Assembly: GCA_030407315.1 (NCBI GenBank)
Contig: JALQPE010001263.1
Span: forward strand, 1-17,741
Length of the DNA stretch: 17,741 bases
Origin: Asparagopsis taxiformis
Lineage: Eukaryota > Rhodophyta > Florideophyceae > Bonnemaisoniales > Bonnemaisoniaceae
Reading direction: 5' to 3'
How positions within the stretch are numbered: position 1 is the first letter of the stretch; every line of letters starts with the position of its first letter. The notes below the pieces were generated by a model. The model worked only from the letters and a program-made list of their open reading frames with translations, made no database searches and was not told the origin of the DNA. The position numbers and the translations under genes are program-made. Below are positions 10,085 to 17,741 of this stretch, piece by piece.

Positions 10085-10228
10085 TCTTATCTGGAAATTG
10101 AAAGAATAATGATAAACTCAGTTATCAGAACATATTGCTAAAAGTGTAGCATACAAATAAAGTAAATTCTTTAGCTATGGTCTCTTTATTAATATTTAGT
10201 TAAATCATAAAGTACGAGCTCAACAAAA
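10085..10228. promoter_or_regulatory. 144-bp divergent intergenic region
   Basis: An AT-rich spacer between the starts of the AGC kinase (minus) and the RING/SPRY gene (plus), presumably holding both promoters. No specific element recognised; inferred from orientation. Confidence 0.4.
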
Positions 10229-11318
10229 ATGGCAGCATTCGGGTATGACAAAGACAGGTTCCCGAACCTTCAGGGATAAGCATTCGATTGCATTATCTGC
10301 AGCTGTGTTGTGAACAATCCCAAAGAGTGTTCAGGATGCGGGAATCTCTATTGCGGCCACTGCATTGATGACTGGCGTAAGAAGTCACAGTAATTCCACC
10401 TTATAACGAAGGAGCTGCCCCAATCGGTGTCCTGGCGGTGCCATAAACAAGATGTCAAGCAAAGCCTTGATCGGAATCTACAACGATTTGGATATTAAAT
10501 GCGAGAAGGGTTGTGGGAAGACCTTGAAGATGATAGACTTAGCCAAGCATTAGGAAAGTTGTGGCAAGCCAAGATGCTTCAATGTCGATATCTGTGATGG
10601 ATTCCAGAACAAAAACCTATCGAAAACAAAGGCCGTATGCTCCGAGAAATGCTAGGCTCTCTTCGATCTGCTGTACTTGATTTATTGACTCAGAAACACA
10701 AACGGGAAGATTCCTGCCATGTACAAGATCCTATCTAACTTCAAACTGCCAGAAGCACCATCAAAAGTAGGAGGAGGAAACTCAAGTGGGAAAAGTGGAT
10801 AGTTAAAGTGGGACAACAGCAATGCTGGATCCGGTATCTCATTCGAGTCTAGTTTGTCCGCAGTATTCCTCAAAGAGCAAGCATATGTCTTCAGGACTGC
10901 CATCTCCTCATTTGGCTTTACTTCAGGTGTTCACTATTGGGAAATTCATGCAGATGGGAGAACATAGAATGAGCTCAAGATTGGAGTGACTACCAACAAC
11001 GTGTTCGATACCAACACTGCCTTCTGTGATCACAAGTTTGGGTATGCTTTCTATGGCTTGGGACAGTTGAGACAAGGCTCAAACGCATCAGGCCCTCAAT
11101 ATGGAAAACGGTTCAAAAAGGAGGGCGTTCTTGGGGTGTACTTAAATATGGACAAAGGAACTCTGGCCTTTTCTCTGAATGGAGTCAGCATGGGAGTCGC
11201 TTTCACTGATCCTGGACTCACCTCTGGACCTATTTATCCAGCAGTGTCCCTACTTCACTGTGCAGGATGCATAATTAAGGGAGAGTTCCCCATTCCTCAG
11301 CAATTCCAAGGAATGTGA
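10229..11318 (+). CDS. RING / TRAF-type zinc finger / SPRY protein
   Basis: A 348-residue protein after two introns. The N-terminal RING-like finger has eight Cys and no His in ligand positions: Cys21, 24, 34, 37, 42, 45, 56, 60, with the usual CIDDWRKKS between pairs. A TRAF-type zinc finger follows (KCEKGCGKTLKMIDLAKHEE with later Cys). From about residue 160 to the end is a SPRY/B30.2 domain (GVHYWEIHADG, NELKIGV, LGVYLNMDKGTLAFSLNG, IYPAVSLL). The TAG in TENELKIG fits Glu. A RING with a SPRY suggests an E3 ubiquitin ligase whose SPRY selects substrate; the target is unknown. TGA at 11316-11318 leaves 57 bp to the convergent PDK1-like gene. Confidence 0.88.
10390..10411 (+). other. 22-nt intron in the RING/SPRY gene
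   Basis: GTA...AAG. It splits the RING between its third and fourth Cys pairs; removal gives WRKKSQSCPNRCPGG, restoring Cys56 and Cys60. Confidence 0.88.
10673..10693 (+). other. 21-nt intron in the RING/SPRY gene
   Basis: GTA...CAG, a multiple of three with an in-frame TGA if retained (the tat-tga reading). Removal joins FDLL to NTNGKIPAMYKIL. Confidence 0.88.
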
Positions 11319-11375
11319 TTTTGAGTTAGCATAATTAATTGATTATTCTGTTCAAAAATCGGTGATGAATCATCA

Positions 11376-12826
11376 TCAATAATAGGCATTGCGGACTGCG
11401 CTCTTCATCATCTCCACCCACTAATTGGCCTTCTGTGATTTGAAGAAATATGTCTTCTTTTCAGTGGTGATTGAGAAGTTCTTGCCATCAAGCGTGATGG
11501 GTGTGTTCTTTTTGAGGGAAATATTTCCCTTTGTCTCTCCAGTATCAGTGTCGTAGTAGATGAGCAGAGGTTCGGAGTTCAACACCAGCATCCTCTCTTT
11601 GAAATTGCCGAAGAGCATCTTCTTCTGAACTACTCCTGATATCAGCATTTTGGGAGCATTCTCTTCCTTAGCTGCACTTTCTTCAATTAATAAATTTGAT
11701 ACTCTTCTTGGTGAATGCTGCTTTCTTGACTTGGAGCATTTCTTTCAGAAGAGGGACTGGCTCAGATTATATTTCTTTCCAGTCGACTCCTTCAAAGAAT
11801 GGGTGTTTGCGGATCTCCAAGTGTAGGTCACCTGAGCATCCCAGTCTCTCTGTTCTGTCTTTCTTGAGTAGTTTCTTCACGATATCATTAAAGTGGGGAA
11901 TTTTCTCATTTTCCTCCTAAGTGAATTCATAATTACCTGTAACGCGAAATCTTCATTGAGGATCTTCTTCCAGACTACACCTTAATTTTCATCTGCAAAG
12001 GGAGGTCTCCCGATCACCATCTCATGCAGGATGCACCCAAATGCCCAGATGTCTGCCTCCATTCCACATATGTCATCAGCCAGGAGTTCAGGAGCCATGT
12101 AGCTACATTATGATGGGTATACTATGGAGTTCCAACGAAGGTGGCCCTCCTGATGCCTGAATTGTTGACTTCAGGTGTTTATGGTTCGTCCTCTGAGACT
12201 TTGCGTTCTTTCTTTTCGTTCATGAGTTTCTTGATTTCCTGGATCTTCTCACCGGCTTCCTTTGAGTAGAATTCGTAGGGAGCATACGCAGTCCCGAAAT
12301 CTGCTATCTTAATATCGCCTTCTGCCGTCACTAAAATATGGAGGGCTGAATATCCAGCTGTTTTACTTTGAAATCTCGGTGAACTACATGGGCTTTGTGT
12401 AGCTGCTCCAGGCCCAATAGAATCCTTGCACTGATCTGTACGACCAAGGTCTTAAAGTCTTAGGGACTGCGGTTAGCGATATCAGGCACCAGTTTATCTA
12501 AGGAGCCCCCATCACAATTTTCAATGATCAGGTAAATGTACTCTCCGTTACTGAACGTTTCGTAGAGCCTGATGCACCTATTGTGCTCCAGCTTGTTGAA
12601 CTAGTTGAGGATTTATTTCTCGATGAAGGCCTCGTGCAATTTATCGAACTAGATTTATTAATAAAATTCTTACTTTCATGATCTGGCCCTTCTGAATTCT
12701 CTTCATTGCCCGGGTTTCCGCTGTACTGTCTTTATGTCTGACTAGAAGCACTTCACCGAACGAACCCTACCCTAGTTTCTCTAGTATTTCATAGGAATCA
12801 GGTCCTGACTCTTTTGGTACGTCCAT
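11376..12826 (-). CDS. PDK1-like kinase with C-terminal PH domain (frame break)
   Basis: An AGC master kinase of about 447 residues once five introns are removed. The kinase domain starts [15 protein letters not shown] (Glu20 is TAG, 12769-12767), RAMK (Lys42), then [42 protein letters not shown] and RTERLGC. A PH domain ends the protein ([49 protein letters not shown]), matching PDK1 order. PDK1 activates AGC kinases by phosphorylating their activation loop, at membranes when the PH domain binds phosphoinositide. The DFG-to-TFVGT stretch is about 35 residues longer than in human PDK1 and highly charged. One base is missing near 12339: spliced exons total 3n+2. Adding one base there restores HRDFKPSNILV. 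An assembly error is most likely; a pseudogene or ribosomal frameshift is possible. Confidence 0.85.
11681..11702 (-). other. 22-nt intron in the PDK1-like gene
   Basis: GTA...AAG. It joins AAFTKK to the linker before the PH domain ([12 protein letters not shown]). A downstream CAG acceptor would make a 31-nt intron in the same frame; 22 nt fits the size class better. Confidence 0.75.
11917..11936 (-). other. 20-nt intron in the PDK1-like gene
   Basis: GTA...TAG in phase 0. Joins NEDFALQ to [17 protein letters not shown]. Confidence 0.88.
12103..12122 (-). other. 20-nt intron in the PDK1-like gene
   Basis: GTA...TAG. It splits the activation segment; removal gives FVGTPYYMAPELL. Confidence 0.9.
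12346..12366 (-). other. 21-nt intron in the PDK1-like gene, beside the frame break
   Basis: GTA...CAG directly after HRDFK. Of the four introns with length a multiple of three, it is the only one without an in-frame TGA, and the reading frame is lost 6-8 nt downstream of it. Confidence 0.7.
12649..12673 (-). other. 25-nt intron in the PDK1-like gene
   Basis: GTAAG...CTAG, AT-rich, the longest intron in the window. Joins KGQIMK to [14 protein letters not shown] in the helix-C region. Confidence 0.85.
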
Positions 12827-13145
12827 TGGTCGAGGGAATCTCGCAATTAAATAATATTTAATAATAAGTCAGAGCAAATCTCTCTGTATTAATATCCAAC
12901 CCGCTTCCCCAATTCTCGCCATTGCACCACACACATATTTTAAACTGTCCGTCCGGCCACCCATACGAAAATAATTAAATTAAGTACCTGGGTTTTCTAA
13001 TGGCACCTTCACCTTCATTTCTTATAATTGTCTCACCCACTGTTCCATTCCAAATCGGTTCCTGGTTGCTTTGCTCCTCACCCTATCTTGTTTTGTGGTC
13101 TTTTCGTTGACATACAGATTTGATGTTGCTGATTATTTCTCCCAT
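12798..13145 (-). CDS. Doubtful small ORF between PDK1-like and OSCA-like genes
   Basis: This open frame begins ATG 13145 (MGEIISNIKSVCQRKD) and is open for 115 codons to a TGA inside the PDK1-like gene, which makes its 3' end unlikely. A GC-rich 22-nt GT-AG segment at 12945-12966 would instead end it at 12869, giving about 84 residues and no overlap. The first ~55 codons look protein-like and the rest is AT-rich and unconvincing. No family recognised. With one stop codon such frames arise by chance. Confidence 0.2.
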
Positions 13146-13263
13146 CAATATATCGATATTTAAATTGATACTGGATTTCGGAATTGATTTGATAACTCTC
13201 TATCCTTAATTGACTGCCCTTGATATCAATCAATCATAATGAAACAATAATACGATTGAAAGA
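12827..13263. other. 437-bp intergenic region
   Basis: Lies between two minus-strand genes, so it should hold the 3' region of the OSCA-like gene and the promoter and leader of the PDK1-like gene. The part next to the PDK1-like start (12840-12890) is very AT-rich. Apart from the doubtful ORF at 12798-13145 I see no gene, RNA or repeat. Confidence 0.6.
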
Positions 13264-15798
13264 TCACTCTTTCTTATCATCTTTTTCTTCTGAAGCATCT
13301 AGCTCCTCTTCTTCGCTGGACTTCTGCTCTCCGACCAGTCCTTGTTGGCTGCGGTCAGTGTCCTGGTTTTCCCTGAGTTCATCTTGCTCTTCTCTTTCCT
13401 CTCTTTCCTATTCTTTCTTCATGGGTGACCCGTTGGACTGTTCTGGTCCTTCCCAGGTGTTGAGTGCAGGTACTCCTATGAGTTCATTGGGCATGGACAT
13501 CCCTCCTTCTGCTATTTCGATGTCGACCATCTCTGACTCTCTGACTCCTTGGCTCTTGACTCCCTTCCTGAAGCTCATTTTGGCCTTGCCTTCTGCATCT
13601 TGATGGGTGTGTCCCTTGAGTTCCTGTAGGTACACTCTAATGAATTCCTGTTTTTCCCTGAGCATGTCTGAGATGTGCCTGTTCTTGAACTGGTTCAGGT
13701 ACCTCTCATATATTTCCCTGTAGCTGTGGTTGAAGGTCATGCTCCCCAGACTTTGAGATGAGATATTTTCGATGTCGACTAGGAAGGACTGCTTGAGGTC
13801 GTTGCCATATGCATGTGCTTGCTCCTGCTCTCCTGGTTCTACTGCCTGCTTGATGACATCATTCAAAGTCTTGCTCCTTTCGAATACTTTCTGGTTGTCC
13901 TTCTCTCTCCTGTATACCTGGTCGATGGCAATGTTGACGATGTTGGCCACCACGAAGGTAATCCCAATCATATAGTACTGCCAAGTAAACACAGCACTGA
14001 TGGCATACCCGGCGCATATACCCAGCAAGAACAGGATAATGTAGGCCTTCTGGAACAGGATTTCCAAATCAATGCTCTGGAAACTCTGCATCTTGTAGTG
14101 CTTGTAAAGGTTCTTCTTGTCCATCCAGTAGATGTACACGATCACGATGAAAAACATCATTATCAGGTACGGAATCTAGAAAATGTAGAAAGCATTGAAG
14201 GACCAAATGTTGTAGATGACCATCAACCTGAAGTCCAGAGGGAAAGAAGGAGAACTCACCTACTCATGCAGACGCAACTGGCATAGCTTCTTACCAGTCA
14301 CACCATCATAGAGTAGCTTCTTCCTGCGACTGTTGAAGAGACGGTACTTGATATCGATATGGGTGACGATCATAGTGACCCAAGTGAACAAGATGACAGC
14401 AGTGAACAGTTCAGCCAGCTTGACACTAGGGTTTACAGACTGGGCTATCACATAGAAGGTTGCAGGAGCCACGATGAAGAAGAAGAAATGGAAGAACACA
14501 GTACTAAACAGAATAAAGTAAGCCTAAGACAGGTTCGAACTAGGTTTCCTCAGAGGAATCAGTCTGCCCAGGATGATTCTGTAGGTGATAGCCAGAATCT
14601 GGATGATGAAGGAAATCAGAATATTGAGACCACGACCCAACCATGGGTCTGATGACTTCTCCTCATCGACCTTGATGATAGGGAAGTAGAGCACTGCAAA
14701 GCACAGGAGAATGAACCCAACTCCAATCAAGGTGGTCTCTATCCTGATTTTGTTCTTGTGCACAGATGACTCACCGATGTAATTCCAGTGAATTTCTGCC
14801 GGTTCCTCGATAGGGTCAGCGAAGAAGTTAATGCTGCGGGTATTGAACCCAAACAGTTTGAAGGTTGAGAACTCAAGTTTGGTGAAGATGGACACCTTCA
14901 GTCTCTTTCTGATGAGTTCCCGAGCAGCTATAGAGTTGAACACTACGATGGCTCTGCCATTAGGGATGGTGAGTTTCCTTCTTTCCTCCTCGACTTGCTC
15001 ATATATTTCTGTATAGTCTTCGTAGAGTTCCTTGAGTTTTTCTTGGTTCTTCTATGCATCCTCTCCCTTATCGACCAGATCCTTGGTGTAGGCTATTTCG
15101 TAGTACATGTCGAATAGTTTTTTGTAGAGGGATTCAAACTTGGCAGTTTAATGAAGGTAGAATATTTAGTTGACTTCTACGGGTATTTCCTCGGTGGCCA
15201 TGCCCTCAACTTCCTTCTTGACATCGTCGATTTGGTAGAAGGTGGGTATATTTTTGATGAGGAGTGAGAATTTGCTGAAGACTTTCTTTTCCTTGATGAT
15301 GTCGTTGTTCTTGATCCTCTGCATCCAGACCTTCATTCCGATGGTCATGACTATCAGCACAAAGAAACTGGCAGTGCCCATCCAGAAGAACAGAGTGGCC
15401 AGTTGTTCGTGACCATTGGCATTGAGGGTGTTGTAGATGTCCTCGGAACTGAGGAACTTGAAGACATTGAAGAACTCTACACATTTAGTGTCCTGGCAGG
15501 CAGTCTCCAGGCAGTAGATATGGAAGCAGGTAACCAGCAGGAACAGGATGATAAAACAGACAGCCATGTAGGTAGTCAGACTGAAGTAACCAGTGACACC
15601 TCCACCGTAACTGCGGAAGTCCTTCTGGATGTTGCGGGATGGCCAATTGGATATCTTCATCTTCTCATATCGACCACAACATGGGCACTCATCACCTTCA
15701 ATGTTGTCCTTCCCTGGGCAGGAGCACTTCAGGTGCACCTCAGCCAGGCTGAACTCAGGAGGCCACTTCAAGGGATCATAATCCGGGTACCGACTCAT
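13264..15798 (-). CDS. OSCA/TMEM63 (CSC1-like) membrane protein
   Basis: An 844-residue single-exon multi-pass protein. Order: a cytosolic N-terminus with a Cys cluster (Cys25, 27, 38, 40, 41), hydrophobic segments at about 71-95 and 133-156, then a ~190-residue soluble loop containing IPNGRAIVVFNS, resembling the RRM-like cytosolic domain of OSCA channels. Next is EEPAEIHWNYI (332-341), matching the family signature of an acidic/Pro stretch plus W-x-N/Y just before the channel core. At least six more hydrophobic segments follow to about residue 630, including the DKKNLYKHY turn typical of the pore region. The last ~215 residues are a charged hydrophilic tail. OSCA/TMEM63 proteins are mechanically or osmotically gated cation channels; that function is inferred. 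Several UAR-Glu codons break it into pieces under the standard code. Confidence 0.75.
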
Positions 15799-16119
15799 TC
15801 TTAATATTGCTCCTAATTAGATTATTTGTTGGCTTTAAGTTGATGCTGGTAAGATTTATAATTAGGTCATCGGTGACGGCCATTTCAAAAATAAGAACAG
15901 GATAAGAGGCAACCAGTAACAAGGACCATCACAAATATCCGGAAGGTTTAAAATACGGAGGATCTGAAATTCACCCGAATTAAGTCTAAAGATTATGGTC
16001 GGAATATCTATACCTGAATATTGGCTAAATTTAATATTGCTGATGTGGCACTCAGTCGATCTCTGAAGCTAGCTGATCGAATAGTTTGAATTATAAATAT
16101 ATAGCCAACCGATAAGTTG
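15799..16119. promoter_or_regulatory. 321-bp divergent intergenic region
   Basis: Separates the starts of the OSCA-like gene (minus) and the ULK-like kinase (plus), so it must carry both promoters. A TATA-like AT run (ttataaatatatag) sits just upstream of the kinase ATG. A plus-strand frame from ATG 15843 is open for about 70 codons but has no recognisable features, so I do not call it. Confidence 0.45.
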
Positions 16120-17622
16120 ATGTCGCAGGCGAAGAAGAAAAGAGTGGGTAAATATCTGGTGCTCCTGAACGAGAGGCTGGGTAAGGGTTCGTTTGCCGAG
16201 GTGTACAAGGGAGTGGAATAGGCTACCAACGAGGAAGTGGCAGTCAAAGTGGCTAACAAGGCATCGAGTAATATTAATGAAACTCAGTATAGGAGGACGA
16301 ATACACTAAGAATGCCTTCTACTCCGAGATCCAGATAATGAAGCACCTCCGATCCAAGAATATTATCCGGTTCCTGGACGTCCATGAAACCAAACACAAC
16401 TATTACATAGTGCAGGAGCTGGCCAGCGGAGGCACTCTCAGGGAGATGATGAAGGAGCACAAGAAGTTCACAGAGCCATAAGCCCTCAATTACTTCACTC
16501 AGCTGCTGAATGGGTTTGGGGAACTGGTGAAGAATGGTATCATCCATAGGTAGGGCTGGGTGTATTTAGGGATGTGAAACCTGAGAACATTCTGGTGAAG
16601 GATGACTCCCTCAAGATTGCTGATTTCGGGTTTGCCAAGCAGTCAGACAATGATTCCTTCATGAAGACTATCGTGGGTACTCCTCTGTACATGTCTCCTC
16701 AGATTTTGAGCTCTGAGCAGTACAGTTACAAGTGTGACATTTGGGCACTGGGTCTCATCCTTTATGAGTTACTGGTGGGTCGACCTCCATGGCCTCTCAA
16801 GAGCAAGAATATGCTGGACAATATCAGGGGAGAGAAGATATCATTCCCTGCCGATCTCAAGATCAGTGAGAAGGTCGAAGAACTGATTTTGGGATGCCTG
16901 TAATACAGGGAGGAGGACAGGTATGACTGGGAGCAGGTCTACCTACACCCTCTCTTCATCGAGAAGTTCAAGCAGAACTTTGTGGGTGATAAGGAGAACT
17001 CCATCAAGATAGCCTTCATCATATCAGGGTTAAGGATGACCATCCACTCCCAGAACATCGACATCCCCAAACTCCTGGACAAACTACCTCCCTAACTCAA
17101 GTACTCTAAAATTTATTCAGTGAGAAGGACTGGAACACCTTCATCTGCACCCTTGATGGATCACTGACCGAACAACAGACAAAGCTTCTGTTCCAGAGCT
17201 GCCAACGCAAGACCAAAACAGAGGGCAACCTGAAGAGGGAAGATATCAAGGAGTACCTGAAGGGTATCGGAATCAGGATGAAGGCACTCAACCTGGCAGA
17301 AATAAGGAAGGAGTCATTAGAACCAGAAGAAGGGGAAAACTCAGCAGCCACATACCTGTTGATAGCTAGGTTCAAGCAGAAACTGGGTGAAAAATAAACA
17401 GACATCTATGAACTATATAGGGTGGAAGATAAGTCCAAGACCAACGCACTAGGACTAGAAGAGTTCAGCAAACTGGTACTCAAAATTGACAATGAACTCA
17501 AACCAGATGAAATATCCAACCTGTTCACCTACTTCGATCTCGACAACAACGGCAAAATTAGTTTCAACGAGTTCTATAGGACCATCTGCAAGATAGCAGG
17601 CATCGTCAACCAAAATAAGTGA
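16120..17622 (+). CDS. ULK-like kinase fused to EF-hand region
   Basis: A 480-residue protein after three 20-nt introns. The kinase domain starts KYLVLLNERLGKGSFAEVYK, with Lys43 (VAVKV), HRDVKPEN (136-143), ADFGFAK (Asp155), VGTPLYMSPQIL and CDIWALGLILYELLVGRPPW. The DFGFAK and GTPLYMSP style is that of ULK/ATG1-like kinases. The usual APE Glu is a true CAG-coded Gln181. After the kinase a helical, charged segment leads to a canonical EF-hand loop DLDNNGKISFNE (453-464), preceded by a degenerate one near EDKSKTNALGLEEF. This suggests Ca2+-regulated activity, like a calcium-dependent kinase but on a different kinase core. Removing intron 17101-17120 is what joins kinase and EF-hand parts; without it the kinase frame stops at a TGA soon after. 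Confidence 0.85.
16268..16287 (+). other. 20-nt intron in the ULK-like/EF-hand gene
   Basis: GTA...CAG, soon after the catalytic Lys. Removal gives VANKASIEEDEYTKNAFYSE, with one TAG-coded Glu next to the junction. Confidence 0.85.
16550..16569 (+). other. 20-nt intron in the ULK-like/EF-hand gene
   Basis: GTA...TAG splitting the Arg codon of HRD. Removal gives IIHRDVKPENILV, a strong proof of exact boundaries. Confidence 0.93.
17101..17120 (+). other. 20-nt intron linking kinase and EF-hand parts
   Basis: GTA...CAG. It joins KLLDKLPPELN to EKDWNTFICTLDG and carries the frame on to the EF-hand and TGA 17620-17622. Confidence 0.85.
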
Positions 17623-17741
17623 TCAGTGACTGCCTATCAATGTTCATTTTCTATCGATCTTCAAATATCCACGAGTGCAAGTATCATCCATATCAGACAT
17701 ATCATATCAATATTAATATCATTGATTGGCATCCGATGGGG

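Noticed and set aside
9680..10141. Plus-strand ORF of 153 residues
   Set aside because: Antisense to the AGC kinase exons and one intron; the minus-strand motifs are decisive.
14228..14259. Textbook-looking GTGAGT...CAG 32-nt intron in the OSCA-like gene
   Set aside because: Its removal would shift the frame, whereas the frame is continuous and family-like on both sides without splicing. It is also longer than the other introns.
13813..14286. Plus-strand ORFs opposite the OSCA-like gene (also 13220-13603, 14359-14652, 15403-15804)
   Set aside because: All are shadows of a single uninterrupted 844-residue minus-strand membrane protein.
15843..16048. Plus-strand frame of about 70 codons in the divergent spacer
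   Set aside because: Length is within chance for a one-stop code, with no domain and many UAR codons in AT-rich DNA.
1..17741. UAR=Gln code, as in Tetrahymena, Paramecium and Oxytricha
   Set aside because: Gln at the kinase APE, PDK1 GEGSFG and kinesin EIYxEK sites would be anomalous, while Glu fits all of them.
1..17741. tRNA, rRNA, CRISPR, transposon or telomere repeats
   Set aside because: I saw no cloverleaf, array, transposase or C4A2-type telomeric repeat; structured RNAs cannot be fully excluded by eye.

Overview
The window looks like macronuclear-type genomic DNA of a ciliate, most probably a peritrich (Vorticella/Carchesium/Opisthonecta group). Two observations lead there. First, every convincing gene is interrupted by in-frame TAA and TAG codons and ends at TGA, and TAA/TAG fall where conserved families carry glutamate: the Glu of a kinase APE motif, the Glu of a PDK1-type GEGSFG loop, and two kinesin motor glutamates. 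UAR=Glu with UGA as the only stop is the peritrich nuclear code (translation table 30), not the UAR=Gln code common in other ciliates. Second, the genes contain 16 inferred introns of only 20-25 nt (15 of 16 begin GTA, all end AG). Any standard-code reading shreds these genes into fragments and invents antisense ORFs.

Layout. Five plus-strand genes come first: a MORN-repeat protein (157-1877), an MsrB-fold protein that has lost its catalytic residues (1925-2545), a kinesin-1-type heavy chain (2635-5054), a small secreted protein (5082-5645) and a basic protein of unknown function (5708-6361). A minus-strand RING-CH membrane E3 ligase (6496-7068) is divergent from an STK16/NAK-type kinase (7155-8183), which is followed by a tiny membrane ORF (8223-8405). 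Then come a minus-strand three-hydrophobic-segment protein (8431-8930), a minus-strand PKA/PKG-like AGC kinase (8998-10084), a plus-strand RING/TRAF-zinc-finger/SPRY protein (10229-11318), a minus-strand PDK1-like kinase with a C-terminal PH domain (11376-12826), a minus-strand OSCA/TMEM63-type membrane protein (13264-15798) and a plus-strand ULK-like kinase fused to an EF-hand region (16120-17622). Intergenic gaps are mostly 25-150 bp; only 12827-13263 and 15799-16119 exceed 300 bp.

How the genes relate. There is no operon logic. The content is eukaryotic housekeeping and signalling, rich in protein kinases (4 of 14 genes). The one plausible functional pair is the PDK1-like kinase and the nearby AGC kinase, which ends in an FxxF hydrophobic motif of the kind PDK1 docks onto.

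Main points for a second look: the Glu code; the ultra-short introns and the in-frame UGA in most of those whose length is a multiple of three; an apparently inactive MsrB; a one-base frame break inside the catalytic loop of the PDK1-like gene; a HQD catalytic motif in the STK16-like kinase; and a possible GET2/CAML-like tail-anchor receptor. I found no wholly new multi-gene system. All family calls come from reading motifs; no database search was run.
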